Shown in pieces: positions 23,880 through 36,911 of a DNA stretch of 64,000 bases. This DNA comes from Dermanyssus gallinae (taxonomy: Eukaryota; Arthropoda; Arachnida; Mesostigmata; Dermanyssidae): contig QVRM01004003.1 of NCBI GenBank assembly GCA_003439945.1, positions 146,001-210,000 on the forward strand. Direction: 5' to 3'. A program made the position numbers and the translations under genes. The number at the start of each line of letters is the position of its first letter. The first letter of the stretch is position 1. The notes beneath the pieces were generated by a model that saw only the letters and a program-made list of their open reading frames with translations, did no database searches and had not been told where the DNA came from.

Positions 23880-24538
23880 GAGACACTTACACTCCCGCCG
23901 CCCGCGATTTAATACGCGCGAGCCTTTGACGGGAGTGCCCGCCAGCCCGAATAGACAGGCCAGCAGCTCCCCCACCCTCCCCCCTATCGAGGTTCGGAAT
24001 GGGGGTACCACACTACTCCACCGTACCGATTAGACGCGTTCACCTCGCGATTCCGCGTTACACCCCAGAATATACATTCCTCCCGAAGGACGTCTGACCA
24101 CTCCAGAGCAGGGGTTCCCCGTAAAATACGGGGCCAGAAGGTCCTCTCGACCGGTGGTCTGCTTTCATGTGGCCACTTCTCACTCATTTTGCCTATTAAG
24201 CCAAGGCAGCAGGCGTCCCGGACGGTACCACCGGGTGTCACCCGGGGCATTAACCGTCCGGCCCGGGGGTCCTCGTGCAGAACGGTCCCCCCGTATTGGC
24301 AATAGCCTTAACAGCCCTCGAATGGGCCACGACAGGATGACAATATAAATTCGTTGACACCCAGTTTCTATCGTATGCCTTGCCCCCCGTTAGATGTTCG
24401 AAGCGGGGGTGTTACTATTGGGAGTTTTTACCGTCTGACTAACTTACAAGGGGGCCCCGTGAAGGTCCCCGCAGCGCGCGGAAGTCGGGCGCACCAGCCG
24501 GACCCAAGGCCGGTAAGAGAGTCATAGTTACTCTCGCA
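23880..24538. other. GC-rich block of unknown origin between TA microsatellites
   Basis: About 660 bases clearly richer in G+C than their surroundings, with runs such as CCCCCACCCTCCCCCC and GGGGGCCCCG. The minus strand is open over 23984-24250 (88 codons, TPGGTVRDACCLGLIGKMSE), which I cannot place. It may be the untranslated or N-terminal part of a GC-rich R2-group element, or foreign sequence. Confidence 0.35.
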
Positions 24539-24540
24539 AA

Positions 24541-25105
24541 TAATATATATATATATATATATTACATATGTATATATATATATATATATTATATATATAT
24601 GTATATATATTTATATGTAATATTATATGTATATATATATTTAATATGTATAATATATATGTATATATTATATATATATATATTGTATATCTATATATAT
24701 AATATAATTTATATATCTAAGTCTATTATATCTCTATCTACTCTATATATATACTATATATATAATTTTATATATATATATATAATTATAATATAGTCTC
24801 TCTCTATTCTACCTCCCTCTCTCTTTCTATATCTATAATCATCTCGTTCTACTCTCTCTCTCGTCTATCTATACTCTCTCTCTATCTTCTCCTCTCTCTC
24901 TCTGTCTCTCTCTTCTCTATTCTCTCTCTCTCTCTCTCTCTCTCTACTCTGTCTCTTCTCGCTCTCTCTCTCCCTCTTCTGGTCTCTCTCTCTCTCTCCT
25001 CTCTCTCTCTATCATCTATTCTCTAAGTCTGTCGATCTGTCTCTCTCTCTCCCATAATTGTCTTTTTCTATTCTTCTGTATGTATATATATATATATATA
25101 TAATA
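24541..25105. repeat. Compound microsatellite tract: (TA)n then (TC)n then (TA)n
   Basis: TA-rich to about 24790, then CT/TC-rich to about 25060, then TA to 25103. Open frames of Tyr/Ile codons here are artefacts. Confidence 0.85.
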
Positions 25106-25275
25106 TAAGTCTGCAGAGCTCCAAGGAGGCTACGCCGAGGAAGAGAAGACACTTCTTAATGTTTTTAGTTTAATGCTTGCTTACCTTACATAACGAATGA
25201 TCCACGTTTAGTATGTATATGCATATATATTGAGGCATATGTAATATTGATAATCATGCTATAAATTGATTGAGT

Positions 25276-25277
<2 letters not shown>

Positions 25278-25307
<30 letters not shown>

Positions 25308-25312
25308 CTATA

Positions 25313-25346
<34 letters not shown>
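25278..25346. repeat. (TA)n microsatellite, counterpart of 42594-42620 in copy B
   Basis: TA run with a few interruptions, directly before the shared ACCGATCAAGAAA sequence. Confidence 0.8.
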
Positions 25347-27399
25347 ACCGATCAAGAAAACGAGAAAGAAACGCCTCCTATAGGGCGGATCTCGGCGATC
25401 TGTTTCAGCAGACTGCTTACCGTAGGGATTCTGTGAGGTTAACGTTCGTACCGTTTGAGTGAAAGCCCATATATGCTAGGTACAACTAGCAACCTCTTCT
25501 TTTGCTATCGACTTGTAGTAAGGAAATCCGGCCGAGTGATGACTGGACAGAGCATCTTCCGGAGGCGGCGAGAACGGAAGCTCATGGTGTGGTCACCACA
25601 AACTCACCACTCATCTCAAGGCTAACGACCAGTGGGTCCTCAGTGAAAGACCGGTGCTCGAGTAGGTAGGTCTTGGTCGTGGTGGTGGTGGTGAAGGTGC
25701 CGGTGCCGATACGTCCATCGTTAACACTGCCATTGTCTTTGCCACTGTTCTAGCTGTTTGTGCTGTGGTTGTTGTTGTTGTTGCTGCTGCTGCTGTTGTG
25801 GATATTGTGGTTGTTGATCACGTCATCTGCCTGATCTGTGCTTTTTATATGAGCATCCGCTGTCTGATAAACCTCTGGACGGTTACCGTTATCGGTCGTT
25901 ATCTAGTGGCCGGCGTGTCTTGGCAGAGCTAGGGTTAAAGCCAACCATGCAACAGTGTAAAGCTACATGGTTAACTACTCATCTGCGCCACAACGGTTCG
26001 ACATTTAATGTACAGCCGACTCGATTCAGCAGCTTAACAGATCGACTAATTGGTTAACGATAGATTAGCAAAGCAAGGTGGCGATCATCGGCACTAGGCC
26101 GATCCTAGCTAAGCAGGGCTTGTAATAATATGAATAGTAATAATAACATTTGTTTATTGGTATTGTAATACTTGTACATGTTAATAATATTGAATACTTG
26201 TATTATTATTATTATTATTGTTATCTTGAGGTTGTGAAATTTATCTGAGGTAGCACTGAACCCAACATGACAACAATTATCCGTGCATACTGTCCTTCTA
26301 GTCTTTCACCTCAAGCAGAGGCTGTAGTGCTGGCGCTTCTGACTGACTGCGTTTGTAGCACACCACATCGTTATGGCGGTGGCATTAACTAGAGATAAGT
26401 GCTGTCGGTATTGTTCAAAAATTGACACAAGTTCTTGATGTTCTCTCGTCGGTCTTCTCCAGTCGTCTTCTGCCTTCAAGCTCAGGAGCCTGCGCGGGCG
26501 CAATTGCGGCCACTTTTAGTGCCAGTCGAACGGCTACAGCGTCTCCCACAGCGATAATGGTGGTGGCGGCGGCAAGGTGTCCTGGAAAGGCCGCCGTCCT
26601 GGCGCAGAAGGTGACCGCAGTGATGCTGGCGCAGCTGCTAGTGTTGGCCATGTGTGGCACTTCACCAGGCGCTCGTGCCGCCAATGATCTGAAGTACGTA
26701 CTCAACTCTTCCAACACCTTGTATGCAGCAGATGAAGTTCGTTTGGCTGGTCGTCACAGTACGAGTAACAGTCGTAATCGTAGTAGAAATAAGCAAATTT
26801 CTGGACTCGTTCCGTCATGTGAGAGCTAAGAGGATTGATTGTTCATCAAGCCGTACCCTTCTATCTCCTATCTACAGCTACAGGCTTATTTCTTTACGAA
26901 TCATGCTGCCCCCTCTTGACATACGTAAGGCGGCTTCATGTAGGAAAGCTCCTTTTAGCCTGCAAACAGATGACAAGCGCACTCTCAAACGACCCTCAGA
27001 GCTAGAATATCCTCAAGAATGTCGCCATAATCATTATCCACCATAAGGACTTGATAAAGCTCGCATTGCGCTTATTGGGCACGCGACGCCCACAAGTACA
27101 AGGCGGAGTTAAAATTAATTCAGGAAACGGGATCAGCACTTTCGCTGATGTCAAGAGGCTTTTAGGTGACTTATCTTTTGTGACTAATCTGACTAATCAA
27201 TGTCGACGGGATTTTTTTGTGACAAACTAACTTATCAAAGTCGACGAGAAGGCAAATACCATAAAATAAATCACACAACACTAAATCGGAGTTCGCAATA
27301 GACATTCAATTTACACACACAACTATAATTCACTGAAGGATCGCATTTTGTACTCTTACTCAAGCGACAGGGTACAAATCATCGGTAACGGCGAAAACG

Positions 27400-28080
27400 C
27401 GTCATCTCCGTGCTTCCCGCACCTCAGTATACCACAAGGGACGAGCCTCTCACCAACACTGTTCTAAATATTTATTACCTTGCTCCTAAAGGCTAATGGG
27501 CTAAATAAAGTCTATCGCGTTTGCCGGTCACGAACTTTCATAAACACGCATAAAAACCTTAATTGCCAAAATTAACCAGATTGTGCCTCATTTGGAAAAA
27601 CTAAGCAATATTGGCGTATCCCCTGATGTGATGTTAATTTCTCATTTTGTTTCTCAATTCGCATTTTGTTTGACACTGTTCCAGTCAACGCTTACAATAC
27701 TTACAATAAGATACAGGTTGCACAAAATAATGCTTGAAGGGCAACTTTTGTCTACAGGAAGCACAAAGGTTTATCTCATCTATATGCAATCTATAAACTA
27801 CTTCAAATACTACAATTTCACAAATTTGAATTAGGCATTTTTGCGTTTAAAAACTTCGGCGGCATGTTAACTCAAGATTTATCCGTTTATTTTATATTAA
27901 CACCAATGGAAATCGCAACATGCCATCCTGAGAATCTCCAACACGTACCGCAACTGTAGACTTAAATCACCTGTCATGGCCATGGCCAAAATATGGAACG
28001 CTCTCAATGATGAGCTAAGGAAACATAATGTACTCAGTGAACAATGTCTTAATAGATTAGACATTTGAATGATATGAAGG
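27400..28080 (+). mobile_element. CR1/jockey-like LINE remnant in intron 1 of copy A
   Basis: Pieces in order: SIPQGTSLSPTLF (RT block 4) at about 27425, IQVAQNNAL near 27711, FKNFGGM near 27850, and NCRLKSPVMAMAKIWNALND then ELRKHNVLS near 27950-28040. The last is the usual C-terminus of such ORFs (x-GPKIWNSLPDELR). Same remnant in copy B at 44690-45330, so the insertion is older than the duplication. Dead. Confidence 0.5.
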
Positions 28081-28104
28081 TAATAATGATAATTCATAAT
28101 AAAC

Positions 28105-28111
28105 AACAACA

Positions 28112-28183
<72 letters not shown>

Positions 28184-28184
28184 T
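28105..28184. repeat. (AAT)n microsatellite
   Basis: About 26 units, between the LINE remnant and the RT element. Confidence 0.9.
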
Positions 28185-28189
28185 CTGGG

Positions 28190-30143
28190 GCAGATCTGAC
28201 AGCCCTGAAGAAAAAAAGACGGTTCCATTAGACCAATAGCGTGCGGCCTCACCTTACGTAGACTGGTTGCCAAAGTAGCAATTTCCATCAATAGGACGGC
28301 AATTGTGAAGGCGGTGACACCTCACCAGGTTGGCGTATCAGTAAAAGGCGGAGCCGAAGCTGCAGCACACGCAACTCGGGCTTTCACGGAGGCAGAGGGG
28401 CCGCCACGGGTCCTGGTAAAACTAGATTTTCAAAACGCCTTCAACACGATTCGACGCGATGTCATTCTTAGTGAAGTTAAAGCAAAAGTTCCACAAATGT
28501 TCCGCTTAGCGTGGCAGAGCTACGGCACGCCATCACTGCTGTTCTGGGGAGAGAGTGAGCCTTTTCTCTCAGCCAACGGAGTACAACAAGGAGACCCGAT
28601 TGGACCCGCCTTATTTAGTTTAGGAATCTTAGAATTAGTGTCCCGTATGAGAAGCCCACTAAATGCATGGTATCTGGACGATGGTATACTAGGCGGCCCG
28701 GCAAACGTAGTGGCCTCCGACATACGCGAAGTGCTACAGTTTGCAGAAGAGGGAGGCTTAACTCTCAACGCCTCTAAATGCGAGCTCATAGCTGTAGGTG
28801 GAACCTCCCACGAACAGGAGGAGGCATGCAAAATCATCGCAGACGCCCTGCCTGGTACAAAGAGAATCGAGCTGCCTCATTTGGAAGTCTTAGGAGCGCC
28901 CGTTGGCTCTCGGAAGATCTCTAGAACAATCCAGGATAAGAGAGACGCCCTTCGGTCTATAAAAACTTGGCTATTGGCGATGCACTCACAGGCTACATTA
29001 TGCTTATGAAGATACAGCTTAGGGTCACCTAGGTTGAACTATATTCTACGCACTTCGCCCACAGGCCAAAACTGTGATAATTTGCAAGCATTTGACGAGG
29101 TGGCAAGGGAGACACGGAGCGAAGTTCTAAACGTAGCCCTTACTGACAGATCCTGGAAAAGGGCCACACTTCCACTCAGCGAAGGAGGGTTGGGACTAAG
29201 GTCTGTAGCAAACCTTGCTCCATTGTGCTACGCTGCTTCTCTCATAGAGTTCTCAGGGCTCGCAGAGACGCTGTTAGAACCGCATGTTTGTTCTGTTCTC
29301 CGCGTAACGAGGGACGAAGCTGAGCTGGCAGCAAGACAATCGATAGGCCCTGGCCCCTGGGAACAACACCCTACGCAGCATATACTTGACGGCTACAAGT
29401 GTCAAACGACCGCTCGCAAGATTTTAGATGACACCCAATCTCCGACAGAGCGAGCGGTATTTATAGCCGCCCGTGAGATCTTCAGCAGTGGCTTCCTAAG
29501 GGCACTTCCTTCACCGCAGCTGGGCACCATGCTGAAAAACACCTCCTTCCGCATGGTGGCCGCCCTAAGAATAGGCGCTCCCATATGTGAGCCATACGAG
29601 TGCAAGGCATGTGGAAAAACAGTGGATAAGGACGGACTGCACCCTTTAAGCTGCTCTAAGAGCCCTGGTAGAACTCTCAGACACGCGGAAATCAACGCAG
29701 TTTTAAAGAAGGCTCTTCGTAGAGCCGGCATACCAAGCACCCTAGAGCCCAGGTTGGGCTTCGAAGACGACAAAAGACCCGACGGCGTCACCATTCCGCC
29801 ATGGTCTAAGGGCAAATGTCTAGTATGGGATGCCACGGTATCATGTACAGTGGCTCCGTCATACTTGATGCATAGCGCTACCTGGTCAGGGTGGGTTGCC
29901 GAACATGCTGAGATCGCAAAAAAGCGCAAATACTCTGACCTAGAGAAAAGATACCACTTCGTACCCGTTGCCATGGAAACGATGGGTCCAATCAGCAAAA
30001 ACACAAGAATCTTCCTCAAAGACGTAGATATCAAAATAAGTGCTAACACGGGTGACCAGCGCGAGGGTGAGTTTCCACATCAGCAACTCTCGCTCGCAGT
30101 GTGTAGGAAAAACGCCGCCGCTGTCATCGGCTCCATGGATTGA
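28190..30143 (+). pseudogene. YLDD-type RT + restriction-like endonuclease retroelement, 5'-truncated, in intron 1 of copy A
   Basis: The best-preserved member of this family here. RT blocks in order: KKDGSIRPIACGLTLRRLVA (about 28212-28275, one base out of frame at a 7-A run), GVSVKGGAEAAAHATRAF, LVKLDFQNAFNTIRRD, GVQQGDPIGPALFSLGI, NAWYLDDGILGG (about 28663-28700) and GLTLNASKCELIAVGG. One TGA at 29007-29009 splits what is otherwise a single frame. Then GGLGLRSVANLAPLCYAAS, a zinc-binding C-x2-C ... H-x4-C (CKACGKTVDKDGLHPLSC), and the endonuclease core KRPDGVTIPP, CLVWDATV, KKRKY. It ends QLSLAVCRKNAAAVIGSMD. The 3' end runs into an (AAT)n tail. One frameshift and one stop disable it. Confidence 0.75.
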
Positions 30144-30224
30144 AAAGCGGGGGTGAGCCTAGGCGGGTACACGTTTAGATCCCACAATTGTAGGGAAACA
30201 CCGAAATATTGAAAAAATTAAAAA

Positions 30225-30336
<112 letters not shown>

Positions 30337-30953
30337 TACCTTTACGTGTGCCCCTTCACTTGTTATATTTTTTAAAAATGAATATATCTTAGTGTGTGTC
30401 GCGTTAAAATCGAATTCTAGAATAAGACAATATATTTTTATCTTTGTATATAAATTGGCGGGATAGAATTAAGAGAAAACTGGCGACTCCGCCGATTGAA
30501 GTATTTTATTCTAGAATTCGACTTCAACGCAACACATACTCTTTGAAAGCGTTTTTCTTTAAACACGGATTTAAATTACTACTATGATATATTAATTTAA
30601 AGAAATATATAACCGGTGAGGGGGGAAACGCAAAAGATACATGTGTGTCGTATATATCATACTACATTTTATCTATTATTTTTACGAGAACTTATGCATT
30701 GTGAAAACATAGTCCCGTCAATAAACCATATTATTTTATTCAAGCTCGGAAGAAGTGACAAAGCCAGGCATTATGAAGATCGTAGATTCAAATCTAGAGC
30801 AGACTAGTCTTAGTTTTCATGGTTTTGATTTTAGACGGGGGTTGCCATGATGAACCATTCTAATATTCGATATAAAAATTCGAGGTAAATAACAAAAGAG
30901 TTAAAAACGCAATTATAGATGCTTTAAGTAAGAACGTGTGCACTAGCATCTTC

Positions 30954-31005
<52 letters not shown>

Positions 31006-32086
31006 TAAATTTGCAGGCAAAAATTGCAAAATAAATTTGCCGACTGTATATATATATATGAAATGGTGAGAATGTCTCGTTTAGAAGTGAGAGTGAACTT
31101 ACAAATATAGTTAATAAGCATTGATTGCACGAGAACGAGTTGTTAGATTGACAAACTCAACACACCGCCCAGATTCGCCAAAATCGAGATCCCGTGAAGT
31201 CTCATTGTAGAGTTTTCATGCTCAAATGCTGGGGAGGGGAGACGTCAGTGCGTGGTATACACGGTTTGTGTTTGGCAGAGTAGTGAACGATGCAGCGATG
31301 CAGTACGGATATTGGTACTCAGAACTAGGGGGTCATATCGCTGCCTCATCTGCTTGTGCTCCATCGTGCTGAATTCAGACTTTCGAGAGAATACTTAGTG
31401 ATATATCCATCACGACATCTGGTAAAATTCTGCTCTGAATTGCTGTGCTGTGTGTTTCTCCATTTAATCGTTCAGAACGTTTGCTGGGGTTGGCTTGTAG
31501 GTTCAAACTGTTTTGACCCTGCATGAGATATGCAAAGAAGCCACCCTAGAATTAAAAACATTTTTGAAGAAGGTTGTTTTTAATTCTAGAGAATCCTCCG
31601 TCCCCTACGGGCCTGGAACTCGCCGTGTGGTATATATATTCAATAAGAAGAGTCATCCTGGCGTGCATTAAATGTGTCCTCTTGTGTATATGCGAGTTAA
31701 TGGTAGCTTTGCCGCCAATCCATTTTCCTCGGTAAAGAACATTGGATGACTTGCAGTAATGCCCGGGCACCACTTAGGTATAAGGAGAATTGGTAATTAC
31801 TCTCTCGCTTCTAAAGAAAGACATTTCCTTCCCCCCATCCCATTCGAACACATGCTTTTTATTTGAGTTCTACGATCCCTTAAAACAAGATTGCCATGAG
31901 TTCGCTCTGAATAAATAGACTACGATTGCTAATTAACGTCGCCGTAAATGGTATTCGCTCAATCAATTCGTTCTAATAACGAATGAAACAATTTAATCTA
32001 TCTATTAACGAAAGCGCTGCTCTTTGATTTGTTGTGACCTGCGTATGCCGTGTATGCCGCCTCCCCCTTCTTCTCTCGTTTTATAG
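30337..32086. other. Rest of intron 1, copy A; (ATT)n and hairpin repeat, no gene
   Basis: Holds an inverted pair of TAGAATTCGA-type sequences around 30410 and 30510, an (ATT)n run at 30953-31001, and the hairpin repeat at 31546-31589 with part of the SINE body to about 31640. Matches 46790-48860 of copy B. Confidence 0.5.
31546..31589. repeat. Perfect 15-bp stem-loop of the SINE-like repeat (copy 3)
   Basis: Arms 31546-31560 and 31575-31589, loop 14 bases, followed by the shared CCTCCGTCCCCTACGGGCCT body sequence. Copy B retains only a collapsed remnant at about 48334-48360. Confidence 0.75.
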
Positions 32087-32689
32087 ATTTACGTCGGAGA
32101 CCAAGTTACGCAACTATCTGCGTTCATTCGACGTCTACGTTCCGCCGGTGGACAGCGCGGCCGACTTCAAGAACTTCGTCGTAAACCTCACCGTACGACG
32201 TATGGATAACAAAACGCAACATAACAGCTGAGGTTCTGCTACGACTGTCGACCCATTATTTGCTACTTCTTCTGTATATGAAACACGTCATTGGCTCTAC
32301 GCCAACAAAATGGTCTATATATATATATATTAGGTTATCTGTTATTCCAGCTTAACAGCAAATTGAATTGTAACTACACGCTTTTGTCCTAAGAATATTC
32401 CCAGTCATAAGTAGGGAAGATTCAATGGTTTCAATTTGATCAATTTATTAGCCAAGCTTAACTTTGAACCAGCAGTCGTTTGGACGATAGCTACTATCTT
32501 AGCAATGTGAATGAAGGTTACCCGTTAACTTAATGCCGAAACCAAGCAGTACAGAAGACGATCCAATTATCTAAAAAAATAGATTTATTAGATTAAGAGT
32601 GTTGATTCACAATACTTTTCGGGCTGAAGTCAGCCAAGATTTAACGTCCACGGGACTGCTTTTTGCAATGCTTCATAGACGGACCCCCA

Positions 32690-32800
32690 TAAATACAAAT
32701 GTGCAATGGTGGGGCTCGAATCCGCGCACCCATGTGTTTTCTCCGGTCGCGAGGCGCAGGCAGAATGCACCCCCTACGCCACCGGGCTCGACAAAGGGGG
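32690..32800 (-). mobile_element. tRNA-derived SINE fragment, only in copy A
   Basis: On the minus strand: GGTGGCGTAGGGGG resembles an A box, and about 55 bases on GGATTCGAGCCCC resembles a B box. The surrounding 32.45-33.1 kb has no counterpart in copy B, so it was gained in A or lost in B. Confidence 0.5.
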
Positions 32801-34667
32801 TTGATCTAATATTGACCTATTCTGCGTTTTATTCATAGACGCATTAAAAATTCAACCAGCTCATAATAACAACAAGGTGTCACACGAGCTCTTCACGGTA
32901 GTTTACGTTCTATCACTAACGACCAAAAAGAAGCATGAAAGACAACCTAACGTATTAGACGCGTTAATGGCTCGCTATCTTTCTCTGAAAATGTCTTCGT
33001 TAATAAAAATTCGATTACAATCAAGTTAGAACTGGTAGTTAGGCCTGAACAGCGAAGGACAGTCTAGAAGTTTGTGCACCGCCTACGGACGTTAGCGCAC
33101 TGAACGGTCGCATGTACTTTCTAAAGGCATTCAATCTGCAGTACTCAACCGTATCGTTACGGCGGGCCTATAGATTAAACAGGTCACATTAATCGCGCAG
33201 TCGGCATATGCTATTGTCGGCGTAGGCCGTAGTGAAGAAGGTCTCGACTAGAGCATATCGTCGTGCCTTGAGGATATTATCATCATATTTTTAAGACTAA
33301 AATACGTCAAAATATAGCCAGGTTGTTACAGTAAACAGGGGTTAATATTGCATCGAAGCTAAGAAACACCTGTACATTATTGGTGTTGTCGGTGTTATTG
33401 ACGCGGCTGTATCGTGGATCGCCCGGGCCAGCGGAGAATATATTCGGCATGCGGCTAGATACGGACGGGCAGCTCTGGATGAATGTACTCATGTGCCTAC
33501 ATTGGAACTCCAGCGCGCTCACGTGGGATCCGGCGGACTTTGGCAACGTCTCTTACATCACGCTATTTAAGCATCGAGTCTGGAAGCCGCTGCTCGTGTC
33601 GGAGAGTCACGTGTTTCTCAATACGTTAATATACGGAGTCTACAGCATGTCATACGTCCTGTAAGTTCACAGAGCCGTCCTTGCGCACTGAGGCCTGCCT
33701 TCGATCGAGACGTGTGGCCAACGTGTGCCTTCGTTGTGCTTATGTGCCGTCTCTACGGTGTTCGACCTAGATATAATTTGATCGATGTGCATTGACGATT
33801 GTAAAGCCACGTAAAGATGTGCTAATAGTTGCCAGTCGTACTAGCGTGAGGTACAGCAACTTGGTGGTCTTGCCTGATAACTCGCCAGCTTAGTTACGCC
33901 AAGCTTCTTCACCTGAAGAAGCTTGCTTCTAACTACACTTCAAGTTGCAAATAATAGACTGTGTCAAAGTTAATTGAAACGGTCGCCCTTTCTACCCTCG
34001 CCTTCGATTCACCTGACGTGCAATTAGGCCGTTAAACCTTTGATCTTCGAACTCTGACTTCAGCATTAAGCTATAGGCGAGTGCTCTGTTGCTATTACCA
34101 CGCTTCGCAATTCTGAGCAAACATTTGATCAACATTTTTTCACAGTAAATGTAAGGTGTAAACGTCTACTAGGCTACTCTTGCTTACATAAAAACTCGGC
34201 CCATGGATGGCCGGAATGAAAGTCGCTTTCTCCTATCGACCGCCTGTGTCTCAAAAACGATGTCTCGCGTCGATCTTTGTAATCTTATTTTGGTTGCGTT
34301 TAGACAAACCTTTGACTTGGACGTTTGTTACTCTCATGTTATCAACATCATTACTTTTAATATATAGTTGAGCTGCTCGATCGCTTCGTTGCAGGATTAG
34401 CCATGACGGCCTCACGGAGTGGTGCCCCCAGGTTCGGCTACTCTTTTCGTGCCATATGCGCGGCAGCGGCTTCGATGCATTCCCCGCCGACGAGTTTGAA
34501 TGTTCGACGCGTATCATTAGCGTCATTCACGGCAGTGAGGGTCACGCGCTCCACATAGAAAACCTGTCGTTCTTTAAGGAAGACTTCAGGTAAGCTACTA
34601 GGCCACTTCTTCAGGCACTTGACGCGTTACCTAGTAATAGTACATACTTACCCAGCGGTGTGTGATA

Positions 34668-34670
<3 letters not shown>

Positions 34671-34701
<31 letters not shown>

Positions 34702-34730
34702 CAACATTTAATAATAATAATAATAATAAA
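34671..34730. repeat. (TA)n and (AAT)n microsatellites in intron 4, copy A
   Basis: (TA)n at about 34671-34698, then (AAT)n at about 34710-34729. Confidence 0.85.
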
Positions 34731-34792
34731 CAAGTTAAACAAAGGTTTATTGTTATCAATATGTACATGTATCCTAATTACTAATATATTAA

Positions 34793-35240
34793 TTATATAA
34801 CATCTACATCTAAGTTCTTTTGAGTGCAGTTTGAGTGCATTCTTGCCCCAAGTGGTGACGCAAGACCAAACGTCATTACCACGTGGTTCTCAAGAATATG
34901 CGCGTATAGGTCCCCTTTGTGCATCTCCCGTTGGTGAATGGTGTGGCCAACACCTGCGCTGGCTAGTGCACGATAGCCGAGGGCGCACGTGTCGGAAACA
35001 GTGACGCCCCACACCAGCTGCCGATTATAGTCCCAGTCCCGGCTGGTAAGGCCATCCGGTCGAGGTTTGTCGTCCCTTTTCAGTACACCAGGTTCCACCG
35101 TGACGCGGTAGCCTTACCTGATGAAGTCCTGAAGAAAAAGCTCGCATTTAGAGGGGTTGAGCTGCAGCCCGCTCCATTGCTCAAACGCTCTATAGTCCTG
35201 CTCATTGCTCTGAAATGCATTTTTCTGAGTCATTTGACGC
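34793..35240 (-). pseudogene. Antisense remnant of a YLDD/endonuclease retroelement in intron 4, copy A
   Basis: Minus-strand frame 35098-34793 reads KPRPDGLTSRDWDYNRQLVW and then GVTVSDTCALGYRA, the endonuclease core (WD changed to WG here). Just upstream on that strand a second piece matches the RT block SGLQLNPSKCELFLQDFIR (about 35125-35185). The two are fused across a large internal deletion. The same fused remnant is in copy B (51290-51760), so insertion and deletion both predate the duplication. Confidence 0.6.
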
Positions 35241-35623
35241 ATGGATTAGCATTTTGAACTGCCTGCAGTTACGGTTTGGTGGAACGACTGAGTGCGGCAC
35301 AGGGGCGCTTTCTCCGTGTGTTTCGTGGATCGGCCAGTCAGGAGAGAAAACAACACAATGCACTGGATTTAGAGAATAATACGCGCTACTTAACCCTGAT
35401 AGTGAAGAACATCCATGGAATCGCGCCGAAGCTATCGTATTGGAGAGTCCAGAGAGGTTAAAGATCCGCATGCACCGAAGCAGTAAGGGCAGCCACGCAT
35501 TTGGCGTTCGAGCTATCAGGGAGCGGAACACTTTTCATTTTACGTAATTTAAAATCCTTGCAAAACTTCACGGAAAATTGAAAGGAAAAGCTACTATATA
35601 TATATATACTATATATATATATA

Positions 35624-36911
35624 CAGGTAGTTCAATAAGTTCTTAGAATGAGCTTTTTAGAATTCGAATTTTGGCACGCTTTTACCGCTAATAGGAACTG
35701 CAACTTTTCGACTGCTAGCACTCAATATATTATGGTGATTGGCCGTTGCGATTTCGTTTGATAGCTTTTCCCGTGCAACGTATCGGCGTGATTTTTAAAA
35801 ATGGAGAAAAAAGAGTTTCGAGTGGTTATCAAGCATTTTTATTTCAAAGGTTGGAATGCGACCCAAGTAAAAATTGAGTTAGACGAGACGTACAGTGACT
35901 CTGCGCCATGTTTTGCCACTGTTTCCAACTGGATTAATGTGTTAAAAAGAGGTCGCAGGAGCACCGAGGATGAACTACGTCCAGGAGGCCAAAAAACGGC
36001 AACTGATGAAGAAAACGTAGAGAAAGTGCGAACAATTCTTGGCACAGATAAGCGAATGAACATTAAGGAAATAGCGGAGGCATTAGGGATTAGTTTAGGC
36101 AGTGTGCATTTTATCCTTCACGAAAACTTGAAGATGAAAGAGCTTAGAGCAAAATGGCTGCCGCATTTGCTCAACCAAGGCCAAAAAGACGCGCCTGTTT
36201 TGGCTTTACAGCGAAATTTGGCCAAGATGTCGAACAATCTGTCGGATTTTTGGTGCAGATTCATGACTGTCGATGAAAGCCGGGTTCATCACTACACTCC
36301 CGAGACCCAAGAAGCTTCTTGCCAATGGTGTGAACCTGATGAAGGACCTCCGAAGAGGGTGCGGACAACGGCATTGACCGGAAAGGTGATGGCTACAGTT
36401 TTTTAAGACCAACGTAGAATAATGCTGGTCGACTACCTTGAGAGCTGTAAAACAATCACAGGAGAATATTATGCAAGACTGTTGGACTGCCGTTAGCAAG
36501 AACTCATCGTGAAACGGCCCGCTTTGCAGAAGAAGGTTGTCCCGTTTCACCAGGGCAATGCTCCTGCACACAAGTCCCGGCAAGCATCGGCAAAACTGGC
36601 CCAACTGAGGTTCGAACTTATTGAACAACCCTCCTATTCTCCAGACCTGGCCCCCTCTGATTATTTCCTTTTCGGACATTTGAAGAATAGTCTCGGTGGA
36701 AAGCGTTTTTCCAGCAATGAAGAGGTTAAGGCTGCTGTCAATGCCTATTTTCAGTCTAACGACGCGGAATTCTACTCAAGAGGTATGAAAGCTCTGAAAT
36801 CTCGGTGGGAAAAGTGTATTGAGCTTATCGGGGAGTATATCGAATAAGAAAAAATTTAAAACATGATTTGGAAAATTCTCGGTTTTCATTCTAAGAACTT
36901 ATTGAACTACC

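Noticed and set aside
24599..24796. 65-codon Tyr/Ile frame
   Set aside because: Pure TA microsatellite.
33380..33431. Upstream extension of channel exon 3 (LTRLYRGSPGP)
   Set aside because: Open in both copies, but the 32-residue spacing and phase favour the acceptor at 33430-33431; the extension is intron.
33466..33468. Alternative acceptor at GGCTAG before ATACGG in exon 3 of copy A
   Set aside because: Phase fits, but the AG is absent in copy B (CTAA) and the protein would be nine residues short.
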